The position numbers and the translations under genes were made by a program. The notes beneath the pieces are model-generated. The model was not told the origin of the DNA and ran no database searches. It saw only the letters and a program-made list of their open reading frames with translations. Below, piece after piece: positions 13,478 to 27,399 of a stretch of DNA of 64,000 nt (position 1 is its first letter; each line of letters begins with the position of its first letter). The DNA lies in NCBI GenBank assembly GCA_008638375.1, contig CM018052.1:131501-195500 (forward strand), given 5' to 3'. The DNA comes from Nyssa sinensis. Taxonomy: Eukaryota; Streptophyta; Magnoliopsida; Cornales; Nyssaceae.

Positions 13478-15689
13478 ATTTTAAGTTTGCCAAATAGCAG
13501 ACAATGAGTAAAACGGGGATAGGATATGCTGTCCCTACCTGGGTTATCAAATAAGGGCCCTAATCGCATAGCCAATCAGACCAAAATCATTTTAAAACTT
13601 ATTCAAGCACCCCAAAATGAGATGGTCCTACTAATCCATTACTACGGCTAGGCGGGTTCTGACACGAACCTGAAACCCAACCCAAATCCAACCCAAACTG
13701 TTCATTGTCTTCCCCAACTACCTTGTCACTGTTGCCTTAATTTCAAAAATCTTCCACCTTTATTTCATGATGTTCTAGTAAGTCTTTTGACCTGCTGTTT
13801 GTTCACATGGTTTCCTCAAGCTCTAAGGAAGGTTTCCTCATTGGTTTTAAGGTTTGAAATGAGCTCCAGATCTCTATATAGAGTTCGATAGTCAAACCTG
13901 TAACTCTATCGTACGAGTTCATTTTTGAACCTTTGTGCCTCTAGTTTCATCTATCATGGTCCGAGGGTAATGGGAGTTCATCCCCCGATCACAAAATCAT
14001 AGTTGGGGTTCAATTTGGAATGTTCCAAACCAAACCCTTGACCTGCAACTGCCCTATATTCCTTCATCTTTGGTCTATTCACAATAATCTTTGTAGATTC
14101 GTACTCCTAGGATTGAGTATCTAGCTCAAGTCCCAACGACCTAAATAAATATATAATATAAAATAATATAATTAAATTAATTAATTTAAATTAGTAAATT
14201 ATTCCCGGTGTCTAAATAAAATAAAAGGGCAGTGTAACCCAACATTTTGGGGTATTCTGGACTTAATGGCGGAGTCCGATTTGTGAAATTAAATCCCAAA
14301 AAATACGAACGAGCAAACTGGAGTAATTTCAAATACGTCCCAATGATCAGTTAAGTGATCAACTGGACTCCGATGACTGTAAAAATGCATACCTTAATAT
14401 TTTGGGACATTCCGAACCCAATGGCAAGATCCATTTTGTGAAACAAAGTCTCGAAAATATAGACACGCGAAATGTCAAATTACTATTTTACCCCTAAAGA
14501 TATCCAATGACAATTCATTATAAAAGGTAGCCCATCTTGACTATTTTAGACCATCCGAACTCAACGGTATAGTCCATTTTAGCAAAAAAAGTACCGAAAA
14601 ACATGACACGTAAAAGCGTAAAATTATGAAAATGCCCCAGGGTTAATGTAAGTCACATAAATGAAAATTAAGATCCGAAAGAACCTAAATTAATTACATT
14701 CGATATTCTAGACTTGACAGTAACATTCCTTTGAGGAAAACATGACCCGATAACAACTAAAAATTGACGAATACGTCCTTAAGACTTCATGAAGTTACTA
14801 GAAGTATAAACAAGAAATTTATAAGTCCACATAAATGGTATAAGGATGAAATAGACTCAAATTGGAGTCTGAATACGTAAATCGTATACGGAGAAATATG
14901 GAATGTTAAAAAGGGTAAATTACCATCATACCCTTGAAGAGAAAAATAAGTTATAAGGCACCAAGGAACCTTAAATGAGAAATTGAAAACCCTTAATTGA
15001 ATAAACTAAGTTCGAATGAACTTAAAACATTGAATAACAAAGTTTGACATTAGAATGAATACTGATTCATTATGCTATGTAGTTTTTTATCCGTGATTAT
15101 AGGATCACCCAAACGATGGAAAAGGGAAAGAGAGTTATGGGATAGCTATTATGGTAACCATATGGGAATGTAATGCTAAGAACCCAATGTAAGTAAACCC
15201 GAACTCTAACATGTGGCATTCCTAGCTATGTCAAAGTTTATTTCCTTGATGTTGCCAATTTGTAATCCATACCTACCTATCATTGATGATCTCCATAATT
15301 TGATGTCTGTCCTATATTGTGGAATTGTTGAGAATTTGATTGTCAATATCCTCATGTTATTATTTATCTATTTCTATACTTGTTTGGATGTTAAAAAATT
15401 ATACCTCTCATTGTTGAGAATTTGCTATTCCACAAAAATGTACATCACCTATGGAATTTTGACGATCATGATATTATTATGAGTGCCTGGAGTTGTGATC
15501 TATCACAACGTCCATCTGATTCACGGATGCTTATGGACCTATATGTCAGTGTTTGGGAATGATGCCCAACACCTAGTCCTTAAAGGACATGATATATGTA
15601 CATAGCTCTAGTGCTATCCAGTAGCCCGATAGTGGGGTGGACATGGATAAGTGCTTTTGAGGGTATGTTGGGCCCTATATGTGACAAAA

Positions 15690-18600
15690 TCTGTTCTGTC
15701 AATATCTCATATCGATTATTGATATTCTGATGATGCACTCATGGATCATAGATATGCTTTGCAAGCCTATCCTTGGATATGTTGTTGATGTACTCTTTGA
15801 TCACAGATACTCCTTGTGAGCCTATCCTTGGTTTATCTGTTGATATATTATTTGATTGATGATATGCTTGCTTGCATATCTTTGGGCTCGACTTATTATC
15901 ATATTATTGTGGTAGCTAGTTATTGTGCAGGCCGATCCCTAATATTGATTTGTTATTCTACCTTGGGATGTGCCTTTGGGACCTATGGTTCATTTTAGTG
16001 ATTCACATACTTGGTGATTGGCTACTGTGATGTTCTATCCTTTGTATGCTATTATGATATTATCCTTTGCTTTCTATTGTCATTTATCTTTCTTTTGGAC
16101 TAACCTTGACCTATGGTAGTGCGAAGGAATTTATTTATTGAACTAAATTAACTCACTCCATATTTATAACTACTTTTCAGGTAGCTCTATAAGGAAGGAA
16201 ACAAAACGAGGTGACTAGTAGAGCTAGTGGGGTGCTTGTGAGCAATATTGATGAAGTGAACTCCAAGTCATAATTTGAACATGTATTGTAAGGTTGATCT
16301 AAATAATAAATATTTGTAATATTGTATTATTGGTCGTGATGTTAGACTTGAACAATGAATCATGATGATCAAAATGGTACTTGGAGATATTTGATTGATG
16401 TTTATTGGAGTTCGAGTTGTGATCAGATGAATTGCATCGGTGTAGCTTCCACATTAAATGATTCAATGATTTATGATTTATTTGTCACGCCTCGAATCCC
16501 AGCGAACCCGAGGCGCGAGTAACGAGATGAAAAGGAAATAAAGGACAATCAAGTACAGTTCAACACTTAACTTAATCCACCATTCTGATACAATGCATAA
16601 AGTCTTGTCCATTAGTTCACGACATACAAAAATAGGAAATAGTCTCGGGCTTATGCCCTTGTACAATATCAAATACGCCCCGTGGGCCAAATATAATCCT
16701 CACATCAAAGCATCTCTAAGTCTCGCACAGCTGGAGTGTCATCTGAAATGTTTATCCCACGAATTGTTCAGCTCAACTGCTGGTACAATATAATGCTAAT
16801 GCAAGAAACAAAATTAAGGGCGTGGCATGTGCAAGTGTACAGTTATATCTACATGACATTCAATATCATCAATGTAGCATGTGAACAGTATGCGTGACAC
16901 ACCTATGCAACTCTATGCCACCATGTCTTATCTTCTGGTCCTTCCTTAATAACCCGAGTACTAATATATGTCTCGCTTCACGGTCCAAAACCCGTCAGGC
17001 ATGCGAGTACCTAATGGCTGATTTTGGGTTTTTCACCACAGGATCTGCACCCTCATAATGCACAGCACCACGTGCTCAACTCACACCATGCCCAAGGAAT
17101 CACACTATGCCAATATGCTCTGATTCATTCATGCCACAATGTAATCTCAATGATGCATCTCATTCATACATGAAGCATGCTTTCAATCACATATTTCATA
17201 GTCTCAACAGTTCTCAAAGAATATAATCCACACATGATACTAACACATGCGATATACACATAATCATCATTCACATTATCACCCAACTTTCAGCAAGATA
17301 GCATGAAGCACATAAGTATGTGAACAATCAAACAAACATGTGAATCATCAAGTCAACAGAGCAGTTATTCCTAAACTCAATTCTATTTCTTACTTAGCAC
17401 AATATATCGTACCTAGTGAGTTAGTCTCAACTCAGAAAAATGTACTCGTAAGGTAGCGGAACTAGAAGTAGAATGCAGAAGGTTAGATCACCTTCTCATT
17501 GCCCTTCTGTATCCCTAAAATCATAGCATGTGACTCAGTCCATTTGTTACTTGAATTATGCTATTTAACAAATTTTATGTCTTTATTTTATAAGTTTCTA
17601 TTTTGCTAAATTAAACCCTACTATTGAGTCTGGAATGTCGAAGAAAATAAGTTTAGGTTTTCGTGGAATTCAATTCGGACATCTGAGCTAAAAAGGGCAA
17701 AACAGTCATTTTGCACTTTTCACGGGTCCTTACATCCTGAGACCTCTTTTCATAAATCGGACCCCACAGTTGAGTCCAGGATGCTCGAAATAATAAAGTT
17801 TCACTAATTGTTTACTTAATTTGAAGTTCGTTTGACTGTGTTTCAATTCAGGGGTATTTTGGTAATTTTAAATGTTATTACGGGTCTTTTATTTTTTGGG
17901 ACCCCGTCTCATAAAACAGACCTCACCGTTGGCCTCAGAATGGTCGAGATAGTCAAAATACACTAATGACTTGTCGCATTTGGACTCTGGATTATTTTAG
18001 AATATTTAAATAATTAAATTAATTTAATTAATATTTTATTCTGGTGGGGTCAGATCATAATTTCTCAAAATTTTAGGGGTTAAAGTGTAATTTTTGAAAG
18101 TTCTGAGGTCAAACTTAATTTCTAAAAAGTCTAGGGGTAAATTTGTAAATTCTAAATCTCTTATTCTTAATTCGGATAGCCAAACAGTGGCTAATCCAAA
18201 ACAGGGATAGGATATCCCTGCTTCCCAATTTAATTCCAATTTTTAATTTTATAACCCTGTAGCCAAGCAGCCCCTAACCCATTTTTAATTTAAAACATAA
18301 GGCCGATACGTGGCAGGGGTGGGTCGGCCTTGGCCTGACCCAAACCCGAACCTGACCCGAGATCTGAACCGGACCCGAACGCACAGTGCTTTCTTCCCCA
18401 TTTTTTGGGTAGGGCTCTAGCGAGGTTCCGGCACCTTCTCCGGCGCCGACGACAATTTTTCGGTGGATTTTCACCATTCCAAAAATGTAGTTCTCTTTAT
18501 TTTCTCCCAAAGATTTCATATATTGGTTCGGTTTTGGATTTAGACTATTGGATCATCACGAATAGAGGGTCAAACCTCTTGGTCAACTCTCCGGTCGACC

Positions 18601-19271
18601 CTTCTTCTTCATTTTCGTGACTGGTTGGTCACTGTTTGGACTCTCTTTTTAACCTAATGTGTTTCTGCACTCATGGGAATCATTTTCCCAACATCCAAAC
18701 AAGGTTTTAAACAAGTTTTTCCTAACCAACCGATTATTCACCCTCACCTGCAACTCACTATTTCTACTTCATTTCCTAATCATTTTGGTTGGTTTCTTTT
18801 GCAAAATGATCCATATTTTGTACACTATAAGGCCCTAGAATTAAACCAATTTAATATGCAAGGAAATGGAAAATCAGAAATGAACCACTTACCACTTTTC
18901 TGGGTTTCTCTCTCTAGCCGTGTGTCTCTTTCACCTTCTTGGCTCCAAGCTTGATTCAAGCTCCAAGATCTCCTTCCCCTTTCTAGAACTCTCTCTCTCG
19001 CTCTCTGTCTCTCTTTTCCTTCTTGCTTTCCAACCGACCGAGGTATATACACATACACAGCCACTCTCTCACGTAACCACTTGCACAGCCCACTATTCTT
19101 GACCTTTCCTCTCTATTCAAGCCACCCTAGTTTCCCCTACAAGGCAGCTTTGCATTAAATGCAAAGCTGACCTATATATATATATCTATATATGTCCACT
19201 CATGCACACATCCGTAGACACACACACACTTACACGACACCACACATCAGACCTATATATATATATCTACA

Positions 19272-19302
<31 letters not shown>

Positions 19303-20402
19303 CCATACACATAATAGTTCACACACACATACAATTATACACACATACACATACATCATCCATGCATTGATAATATAACATTAATAATAATAAATATAAT
19401 AACAACAACAACAATAATAATAATAATAATAATAACAATTATAAAAACTGAAAATTTTTCATAAATAAAAAAAAAATTTCAGGTTTTTACATTATTGATA
19501 TGAAGAAAAATAGAAAAATATTTATCATTCTGTGTAATTCATTTGATTCTGTACGGCCTGTTCGAGTGGCAGTGTCTGTCGTTGCGAGTGGCAGTGTCTC
19601 ATATCATATATTGATATTCTGATGATGCACTCATAGGTCATTGATATGCCTTGCAAGCCTATCTTTAGATATGTTGATGATATACTCTTTGATTACAGAT
19701 ACACCTTATGAGCCTGTCCTTGGTTTATCTGTTGACATACTATTTGATTGATGATATGTTTGCTTGCCTATCTTTGAACTTGAATTGGTATCCTATTATT
19801 GTGGCAGTTATTTATTATACAGTCGATCCCTAATATTGATTTGTTATTCTACTTTGGGATGTGCCTTTGGGACCCATGGGTCACCTTGGTTGATTTATTT
19901 TTATTTATGACTGGATATTGATATCTATCCTTTCGCTTGCCATTTGGTTGTATCCTGATACCCAAACTAACCCTGTCCCATGACATAGCAAGGGAATTTA
20001 CTTACTGAGCTAAGTTAGCTCACTCCATAGTTATAATTATTTTTCAGGTAGCTTTATAAGGAAGAAACAAAATGAGTCGACTAGTAGAGCTAGTGGCGTG
20101 CTTGGGAGTAATATTGATGATGTGAACTTTAAGTCATGATTCGAATATGTACTCTGTAAGGCTGATATAAATAATAGGTATTTGTAATATTGTATCATTG
20201 GTAAAGATGTTAGACTTGATTAGTGAATCATGGTGATCGAAATGGTACTTGGAGATATTTGATTGATGGTTGTTGGAGTTCGGTATGTGATTAGATGAAT
20301 TGCATTGGTATCGCTTCCGCATTAAATGATTCAATGATTCATGATTTATTAATATGAAGAAAAGAAAAATTTATTTATCATTCTATGCGATTCATTTGAT
20401 TC
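15690..20402 (+). repeat. Tandem 0.9-kb segment inside the LTR (third copy at 26520-27320)
   Basis: 15690-16482 continues at 19497-19600 and then restarts. The landmarks 'TTGATATTCTGATGATGCAC', 'GGTTTATCTGTTGA', 'TTGGGATGTGCC' and 'TTTTTCAGGTAGCT' recur in the same order near 15720, 19612 and 26536. The copies differ by scattered substitutions. Confidence 0.75.
16483..19491 (-). mobile_element. Solo LTR, 3.0 kb, minus orientation, target duplication TTATT
   Basis: It begins TGTCACGCCTCGAATCCC and ends GGTTTTTACA. TTATT flanks both ends (16478-16482 and 19492-19496). Removing it restores the LTR sequence seen intact near 26400-26420. It carries LTR modules near 17610-17960 and a perfect hairpin CAGGGATA-GGA-TATCCCTG (18202-18220). 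It has no tRNA-like unit and no open frame I can defend. Confidence 0.9.
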
Positions 20403-22460
20403 TGTCGTGACCCAAAACCCACCCTGTGCGGATCTCGAATCGCGACCGCCACCCTTCGACCCGGGGTCCGTCGGGTAAGGCTCGCATAAGCAATAGTATC
20501 GAACGGCGGTGCGACATGTGTTTACGTAAGCGTGAAAAACTTTTTCTTTTCTTTTCTTATTTTAATTTTTCGCACATTCACCCGGTACTGCCGCTCTTCA
20601 GAACGGTACACACGATTATACATTCAGAGCATAATAAAAACTTAAAGACTTTATAATTAATACATGTTCAGCTGCCTCATAGGGCCTAATACATAACAGT
20701 TTTACTATCTTAGAATACAAAATGTGACTACTAAAATTTTATAGTGCTTTCCAAAAAGAACTGCTAGTCTTGTAAATAGCTGCTCATGCCCTTCCTCAAA
20801 ATGGAAAAAGCTTTAATCATCGTCATCATCAAGTCAGAACTGCTGTCAGTCACCTGAAAGGGGGTCGGATAAAAATCTGGGTAAGCTAATCTAAGCTTGT
20901 GAGTAATTCTAGCATTTGTCATGGGTTTTCAATTGGCAGTAGTTAGAATAAGAGATTTTATAAAACAATTACTACCAATTGTTCATATACTTCAAATACA
21001 GAATATATGCATTCTTTAAAATTGATAGCTTTGAAACATTTAAAGTATTCAAGCTAAACATGTACTTCTTCAAATAGAGTATATGAACTTCAAAACATGT
21101 AGATATGCATAGTAAAATGAGGGCAAAACCTGCTTCCATTTTCACACATATCATCTTATCATTTTCATTAGTAGAATTCATTTTGAACTGGACTCTAGTT
21201 TTACTACAATAGAGATATCTTATGCCTGAGGGATTAGATCCTGCTACTTGGCATTTTTCGTGTCATAGTTGAATTTCGAAGAAACTCAACGTCGCATGTA
21301 GTGCTTATGTACAGTTTATCTTTCATTACCAGTGGCAATAGGAGGCATATAAAACATTTACAAATAAATGTTGTTTAAAAGCATTAAAACATGACCTCCC
21401 TGTAGTTGCATTATAAAAGCATTTAAGACTTTTAACTTCTTCAATAGATGCCTTTTTAAAGAGCATCGAAATACTGCTTCTTCGAATAAATGCTTCTCAA
21501 GAACATTTCAAATATGACTTTTTCAAATAAATGCATTTAAGAGCATTTGAAATATGACTTCTTCAAATAGATGCTTTTGTGAGCATTTAAAACATGATGT
21601 TCATAACTTCATGATAGAATCTTCAAGTACTTGGAATATGCAAATTCAGAATATTTTACAAGATTTGGCATTTTAAACTTAAAAATGTTGAAGCATATTT
21701 TTAAAGAGAAATTGTAGTAGAAATTATTTACTGAGCATGTCACAATAGGGTTTTATAAAGCTCAAAAATACTATAAAACAGGAATCATGTAAATACAGAA
21801 TTTGATATTCAAATGCTTCAGATCTTTTGAACTTTAAACTTCTTCAAATCCATGGAGTTAAATCTCCACTTCAAATACAGGATTACTCACCTCTGTCTTT
21901 AGGGTTAGTGCTAATAATGCGCTTTCCTCCTTCCTCTGTAGTTCCTAAGAACAATTCATAAATAGTCTTATTAACTTCACATTCACTTCAATATCACCTA
22001 TTGATGCTCTTAACTTATGCTTAGATCGTATTAAATCCTAATTGTTATCTTAGGCATTATCCTCTTAAAGTATACTCTTCTAATAGCTTCATTTAATTTT
22101 AGGGTTTCTTTCATAACTTCACATATTTACGTGTTATATTTTTCCATACTTTATTTCATAATTTGGATCTCACCATTGATTCTGGAACGTCGAAGAAAGT
22201 CAACTTAGACTCTTTCGGACTTCGTTTTGGCCTTAGGGGCACTAAGGGCAAATTGGTCATTTTTACACTTTTAAGTGTCTTTATTTTTTGGGGTCCCGTC
22301 ACATAAAACAGACCTAACCATTGGGTCCAGAATGTCCAAAATTATTCATATGTTTAATTTGAACATCGGGTCAATTTACTATTATTTAATTAATTAATTT
22401 TTACATTTATATAATATATATATATATATATTTTATGCCCAAAACCATCGTGGGCTTGCC

Positions 22461-22540
22461 TGTCCAAATGATAGAAATAGAGGGTTTGGTTTGAGAGGTT
22501 AGGTGTTCGAGTCACAGGGGCTACGCCCCTTTTATTTTTT
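22461..22540 (+). other. tRNA-like unit: A box, B box, hairpin, T-tract
   Basis: The A-box-like TGTCCAAATGA (22461-22471) and B-box-like TGTTCGAGTCA (22504-22514) are 32 nt apart. A hairpin AGGGGC-TAC-GCCCCT (22516-22530) and TTTATTTTTT follow. Antisense to the LTR. Confidence 0.5.
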
Positions 22541-22558
22541 CTTAATTATTTCTTTAAT

Positions 22559-22560
<2 letters not shown>

Positions 22561-22590
<30 letters not shown>
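22561..22590. repeat. AT microsatellite between two tRNA-like units
   Basis: About 28 bases of alternating AT. Similar AT tracts sit beside the units at 30640-30655, 60640-60665, 60798-60820 and 63330-63356. Confidence 0.9.
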
Positions 22591-22592
<2 letters not shown>

Positions 22593-22618
22593 GTGACGTT
22601 TATACCCACGGGCTTGCC

Positions 22619-22710
22619 TGTCCAAGTGGGTTTAGGGGTGGGGTTAGGGTTCTATGCGTGTGGGAGGTTAGCCGTTCGAAGCCCAGGGCTACGGCCCCTT
22701 TTTATTTTTC
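22619..22710 (+). other. tRNA-like unit: A box, B box, hairpin, T-tract
   Basis: The A-box-like TGTCCAAGTGG (22619-22629) resembles the D-arm of plant tRNA-Ser/Leu. The B-box-like CGTTCGAAGCC (22673-22683) fits GGTTCRANNCC at 10 of 11 positions, 43 nt on, the spacing of a long-variable-arm tRNA. A hairpin GGGC-TACG-GCCC (22686-22697) and TTTTTATTTTT follow. Confidence 0.55.
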
Positions 22711-24194
22711 TCTTATTTTTAAAACCAAACGGCGAACAGGGCTTTATTCAGGGATAAGATATCCCAATCTAGTTTCAAATTAATTTTCAATTTCATACAC
22801 TTATAACCAAATAGGCCCACTTAGGTTTTAAATTTAAAACAGATCTTTCCTAAACAACGTAGTATAGTATATATATTACCTTAAATGATGCCGTGTCCCC
22901 AACCTTACTATTCATTGTCACCCCCGACATTCCGATAGGTTCCGGTGGGTCTCCGGCATCTTTTCCAGCACCAGTGAATCTTTTTCAGTCGATTTTCAAT
23001 TATTGTTTTATGTAGTTTTCTTCCATTTTTCACAAGGGTTTCATATTTACCGTTGGTTTTTGGTTTGGACCCCTAAATCTTCATTAATAAGGGAGAAATA
23101 GTGGCTCTAGCCAACTGTACTTTTGTAAATTCGAGCTTATTTCACCACTGTTTTTACCTCTTTTCTTTAAAAATATTCTTCTGCATTATAGAGGATTAGT
23201 TCCTCATTGATAAATTGAAGTTTTAATCATAAAATTTCAAAAAAAACCCATTATCACCTACCTGCAACTGTCTTGTTCTAGTTCATCTCTTGACCTTTTT
23301 CTCTAATTCTTTTTGCAAATTTTTACATTTTTCATGCTCTTCTAGGCTATCTATTTCAATCTATCATTCATGCTTAAATTTTCATAAAATAGAATGAAAT
23401 TTAACTCACTTGCTTGAAGTAAACCCTCGGTTTCTCTTCTGTTTCCACTTCCTCCACTTCTGAATCCTTTCTTTTCTCTCATTTCTAACGTCTTGCTCTC
23501 TTTTCCTTCTGATTTCCTTTAAGCATGCATTGCATGCACTTGCTTTTAAGCAAGTTCCACCGCCCCTTCTCTTTCTTCTGATCTCTCTTTCTCTATCCCC
23601 TCACAGCCCCTTTCATTGACTTCTTCACTGTTCTAATTAATTTCTTCTTTTTCATTTCAGCTTGCAGTTTTGCATTTAATTCCTTGATGATATTTTGTGG
23701 CATATATGTATTTTATATTAACACACACACTAGCATACACTCACTCACACACACATGACCGACACTCCCATGGCCTCCTCACTTCTTCAGTTGCACACAC
23801 ACACTCACTTTAATATATATATATATATATATATATGTATTTATTTACATGTGTATATATATATATATATGTATACATACTTTTGGTTATACACACAAAT
23901 ACACACTTAGTGTCTGTATTTTACATATGCTAATATACATATATAATCATATGTATATTACTATATACTTGTACACATACAATATAAACGCCTATTGAAA
24001 CATAATTATTTGTAGATTTCTCGACTCTCAGTCTTCTCATAGTTAATTTTTTAAGCTACCGTTTAAAATCTTGTAACGTGTGTCCTATTATTTGATATTT
24101 CGGGTCAGGGTGTTACAGATTCTTTGCGACCTGTCTGAGTGGCAGTGTTGGTCATTGCCCTTAATCCGCGTAGGTTGGGTTTAGGGTCGCGACA

Positions 24195-26404
24195 GAGTGG
24201 TATTAGAGCTAAGGTTAATGGTCTTTGGGGAAGACCAAATCGTGATTGAAGTTGATGTTTCTTGGGTGACTAAGATGATCAGATGATCAATAGTTCTCGA
24301 GAGGCAATAGTAGGCCTGTAAGCGAAGTTGATGATCTTGAGAATTTGAGGACTACATTAGAACTATAGGTTAATGATTATTTAGGAGAGATCATTCCAGT
24401 ATTAGATTTGTGGACTATTGGGTGATTTAGATGATTAAATGATCAGTGATTCTTGGAGACGATAAGGTGTTTAGGTACTACGGTTAATAGTCTTTGGGAA
24501 AGACTATGCTATGATTGGATTTGATGATTTTAGGGTGATGAAGATGGTCAAAAACATAGTGACTTTTGGGAGATAGTAGTATGCTTAAGCACAAAGGTTA
24601 AAAATTCTTAGGAAGAATCATACTAGTATCAAGGTTGATGACTCCTAGATATCTGAGCTATGAATTGATCAGTAAATTAGGGGAAACTATCATTTGAACA
24701 AGGGCAACAGTTAATGCTCTTTGAAAGATATAGGGTGACATAGAGTTAGGATTATGAAATCTTGGGAAGTCGGTGATTTGACAACAAATATGTATGAAAG
24801 ATAGTCTAAGAAAAACTTAATGGATAGTGACATGAGGAGTTTGAGACTTAAAATGGATTGATGATATGTTAAGAACGTAAGGATTCTTGAATGAGTCATA
24901 GATAGACCCATACAGAACAAAGACAAATAGAGCCTTGGGAGACAATTACTGAATAAGTGAGACTTCCAAAGTGAACATTATGAAATGTAATGATTTCAAA
25001 AGGAGGTTGACACATGATAAAAGACCATTGGGGAAAATTCAATGGATCTTGTCTATCTAGGTGACAATATAACCCAATTATGGGAGGTACTTTATTGAGT
25101 TAGTTGAATCTATTCCAAAAGGTAAATGATTCATGACTCTGAATGACTTTTGAGGATCAATGTGATCTGACGATCAAAGAGACGAAACTTGTGGCATGAT
25201 GTCTAGAAAAACTAGTAAGGACAACGACTGTGATAAGATGATATATACTTCCTTGAGATACTATGAGAACAATTGTGACTAAAGTAAGAAGTAAGAATAA
25301 CCAAATCTGTGAAACTAAGGAAGCTGAGAACTTCCATGGTAGGAAAAATTTGACATAAACTTGATAAACTTTGAATATCAAATGTGACGATAAAATGATG
25401 GGATGGAAAATTGATTTAAACAATACCGAAATATGATATAAAGTCCAGAATGGACAAGATTGTGAATAGCAGTACTTGCAAATGAATAAGTGCTAGTGTG
25501 CTATTAAATCTTTGGTTACAAATGAGACTAATCACCTCACTGTATTGCTCTGAAGTCACAGAATGTACAGGGAACTCCTTATACGGTTGAATAAGTTCTC
25601 TAAGAGAACAAATTGTAAAAAATTTATTAACGACTAGGGAGAATAACATAACATATGATGAAAATCCAAATATGATGATGGGTATGAAAAATTAGACATT
25701 GAATAACCTTTTGAGAAAAGGTAAGGGAAACCAAAATACTGGCTATAAATTAAAAAGTCATAAGACTTTGAGATTTAAACTTTTCAAAAATGATGTGGAA
25801 GGTTCAAGGAGAACCAAATATGATATCACAGTTAAGGATACTTTCAATAGTAGACTGTCATGTGAAAATTTGATTACTAGGGTAAAAGACTACCCTAAAA
25901 AATTTTAATAAGTCTATCATGACTTAAAGAAGAGATGAACTAAGTATAATTGTTATATTTCAATGCATAAAGGAATGAGAAATAAAAGTCTATGAAGGCT
26001 CGATCGTGAATAAAAAATAAAAAGTAATTGTACCTATTGATAATTTGAAAGGAGTAGAGGAACTAAGTTCCTCAACCTATCTAATTTATCAAAAGGATGA
26101 ATGCATACGAATTCGAAAACAAAGGCAGGTGTGTCAATGAAATGTATACAATGAATGGTAATGTAATCACAACTTAGTACTAAATGAGGTTAATGCAACA
26201 ACTAGATGTGGAACTAGTTATAATATAGATGACAGCGGGAAATAGTCGAGTAACTAAAAAGATGACTCCGAGTGAGTAATAAAAGTATAATGGACCTATA
26301 ACCACAGGTCTAAGAACTAAAGAAATAAGCTCTGAAACGCTAATACGAGAATTTGGAGACTTTGAGTGTAAAGTCTCGAAAACGTAAAAAGGTCAAATTT
26401 GGAG
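24195..26404 (+). mobile_element. Non-coding internal region, first copy
   Basis: It starts with the primer-binding site TGGTATTAGAGC (24198-24209). There is no gag or pol motif and only short frames. It resembles 27400-29003 closely and 56700-57070 distantly (shared 'AGTCATAGATAGACC' and 'GAAATGTAATGA' type blocks). It may be a large non-autonomous derivative or a decayed coding region. Confidence 0.6.
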
Positions 26405-27399
26405 AATTTAGAGATTTATTGATATGAAGAAAAATAGAAAAATATCTATCATTTTATGCAATTCAATTGATTCTGTACAGCCTGTTCGAGTGGCAGTGTC
26501 GGTCGTTGCCAATGGCAGTGTCTCATATCGTATATTGATATTCTGATGATGCACTTATAGATCATTGATATGCCTTGCAAGCCTATCTTTAGATATGTTG
26601 ATGATATACTCTTTGATTACAGATACACCTTGTCAGCCTGTCCTTGGTTTATCTGTTGACATACTATTTGATTAATGATATGCTTGCTTACCTATCTTTA
26701 AACTTGAATTGGTATCCTATTATTGTGGCAACTATTTATTATACAGGTCAATCCCTAATATTGATTTGTTATTCTACTTTGGGATGTGCCTATGGGACCT
26801 ATGGGTCACCTTGGTTGATTTATTTTCATTTGTGACTGGCTATTGATATATATCCTTTCGCTAGCCATTTGGTTGTATCTTGATACCAAGACTAACCCTG
26901 TCTCATGACATTGCGAGGGGATTTACTTACAGAGCTAAGTTAGCTCACTCTATAGTTATAACTATTTTTCAGGTAGCTTTATAAGGAAGTAACAAAATGA
27001 GTTGACTAGTGGAGCTAGTGGCATGCTTGGGAGTAATATTGATGATGTGAACTTTAAGTCATGATTTGAATATGTACTCTGTAAGGCTGATCTAAATAAT
27101 AGGTATTTGTAATATTGTATCATTGGTAGAAATGTTAGACTTGATTAATGAATCATGGTGATCGAAATCATACTTGGAGATATTTGATTGTTGGTTATTG
27201 GAGTTCGGTATGTAATTAGATGAATTGCATTAGTATCACTTCCGCATTAAATGATTCCATGATTCATGATTTATTAATATGAAGAAAAGAAAAATTTATT
27301 TATCATTTTATGCGATTCATTTGATTCTATACGACCTGTCCGAGTGGCAGTGTCGGTCGTTGCCCCTAATTCGCGTAGGGTGGGTTTCGGGTTGCGACA
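26405..27399 (+). mobile_element. Partial second LTR copy, 3' portion only
   Basis: It matches 19492-20402 plus 24118-24194 and ends GGGTTGCGACA at 27399. It starts in mid-LTR directly after internal sequence, not at a TG terminus, so the LTR-internal unit was duplicated by recombination rather than fresh insertion. Confidence 0.7.

Larger units (their letters stand above)
7077..14130 (-). mobile_element. Minus-oriented LTR split by the solo LTR at 7119-11366
   Basis: The first 42 bases (7077-7118, TG changed to TA) continue at 11367. Together they match, in reverse, the LTR end at 27300-27399: the CCGACACTG, CTCAAACAGACC and AATCAAATGAATTGCA blocks come in the same order. Contents include short tandem repeats (12134-12370), a splice-donor-like ACTCAC (minus GTGAGT) near 12780, LTR modules near 13090-13270 and a tRNA-like unit near 13383. 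No TTACA end was found. Near 14130 the sequence changes to plus-oriented LTR, so the right end is truncated and approximate. Confidence 0.6.
20403..24117 (-). mobile_element. Solo LTR, 3.7 kb, minus orientation, target duplication GATTC
   Basis: It begins TGTCGTGACCCAAAACCCAC and ends CAGGGTGTTACA. GATTC flanks both ends (20398-20402 and 24118-24122), and the flanks join into the sequence found intact at 27279-27399. It contains a splice-donor-like GTGAGT on the minus strand near 21890, just after a last-exon remnant that ends in TAG, then LTR modules (22150-22340) and two tandem tRNA-like units separated by an AT microsatellite. Confidence 0.92.
14130..24194 (+). mobile_element. Plus-oriented LTR split by two solo LTRs
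   Basis: The LTR runs in three pieces: about 14130-16482, 19497-20402 and 24123-24194. It ends GGGTCGCGACA at 24194, with a primer-binding site just beyond. LTR modules with 'GAGTCC'/'GGGTAAATTACC' motifs fill 14230-15060. A 0.8-0.9 kb segment is present twice within it. The start (TGTAA...) was not found, so the left edge is approximate. No gene was seen in it. Confidence 0.6.

Noticed and set aside
22461..22710. True tRNA genes
   Set aside because: No unit has a full acceptor stem or a clear anticodon arm; the region after the B box is a separate hairpin. I call them tRNA-like only.
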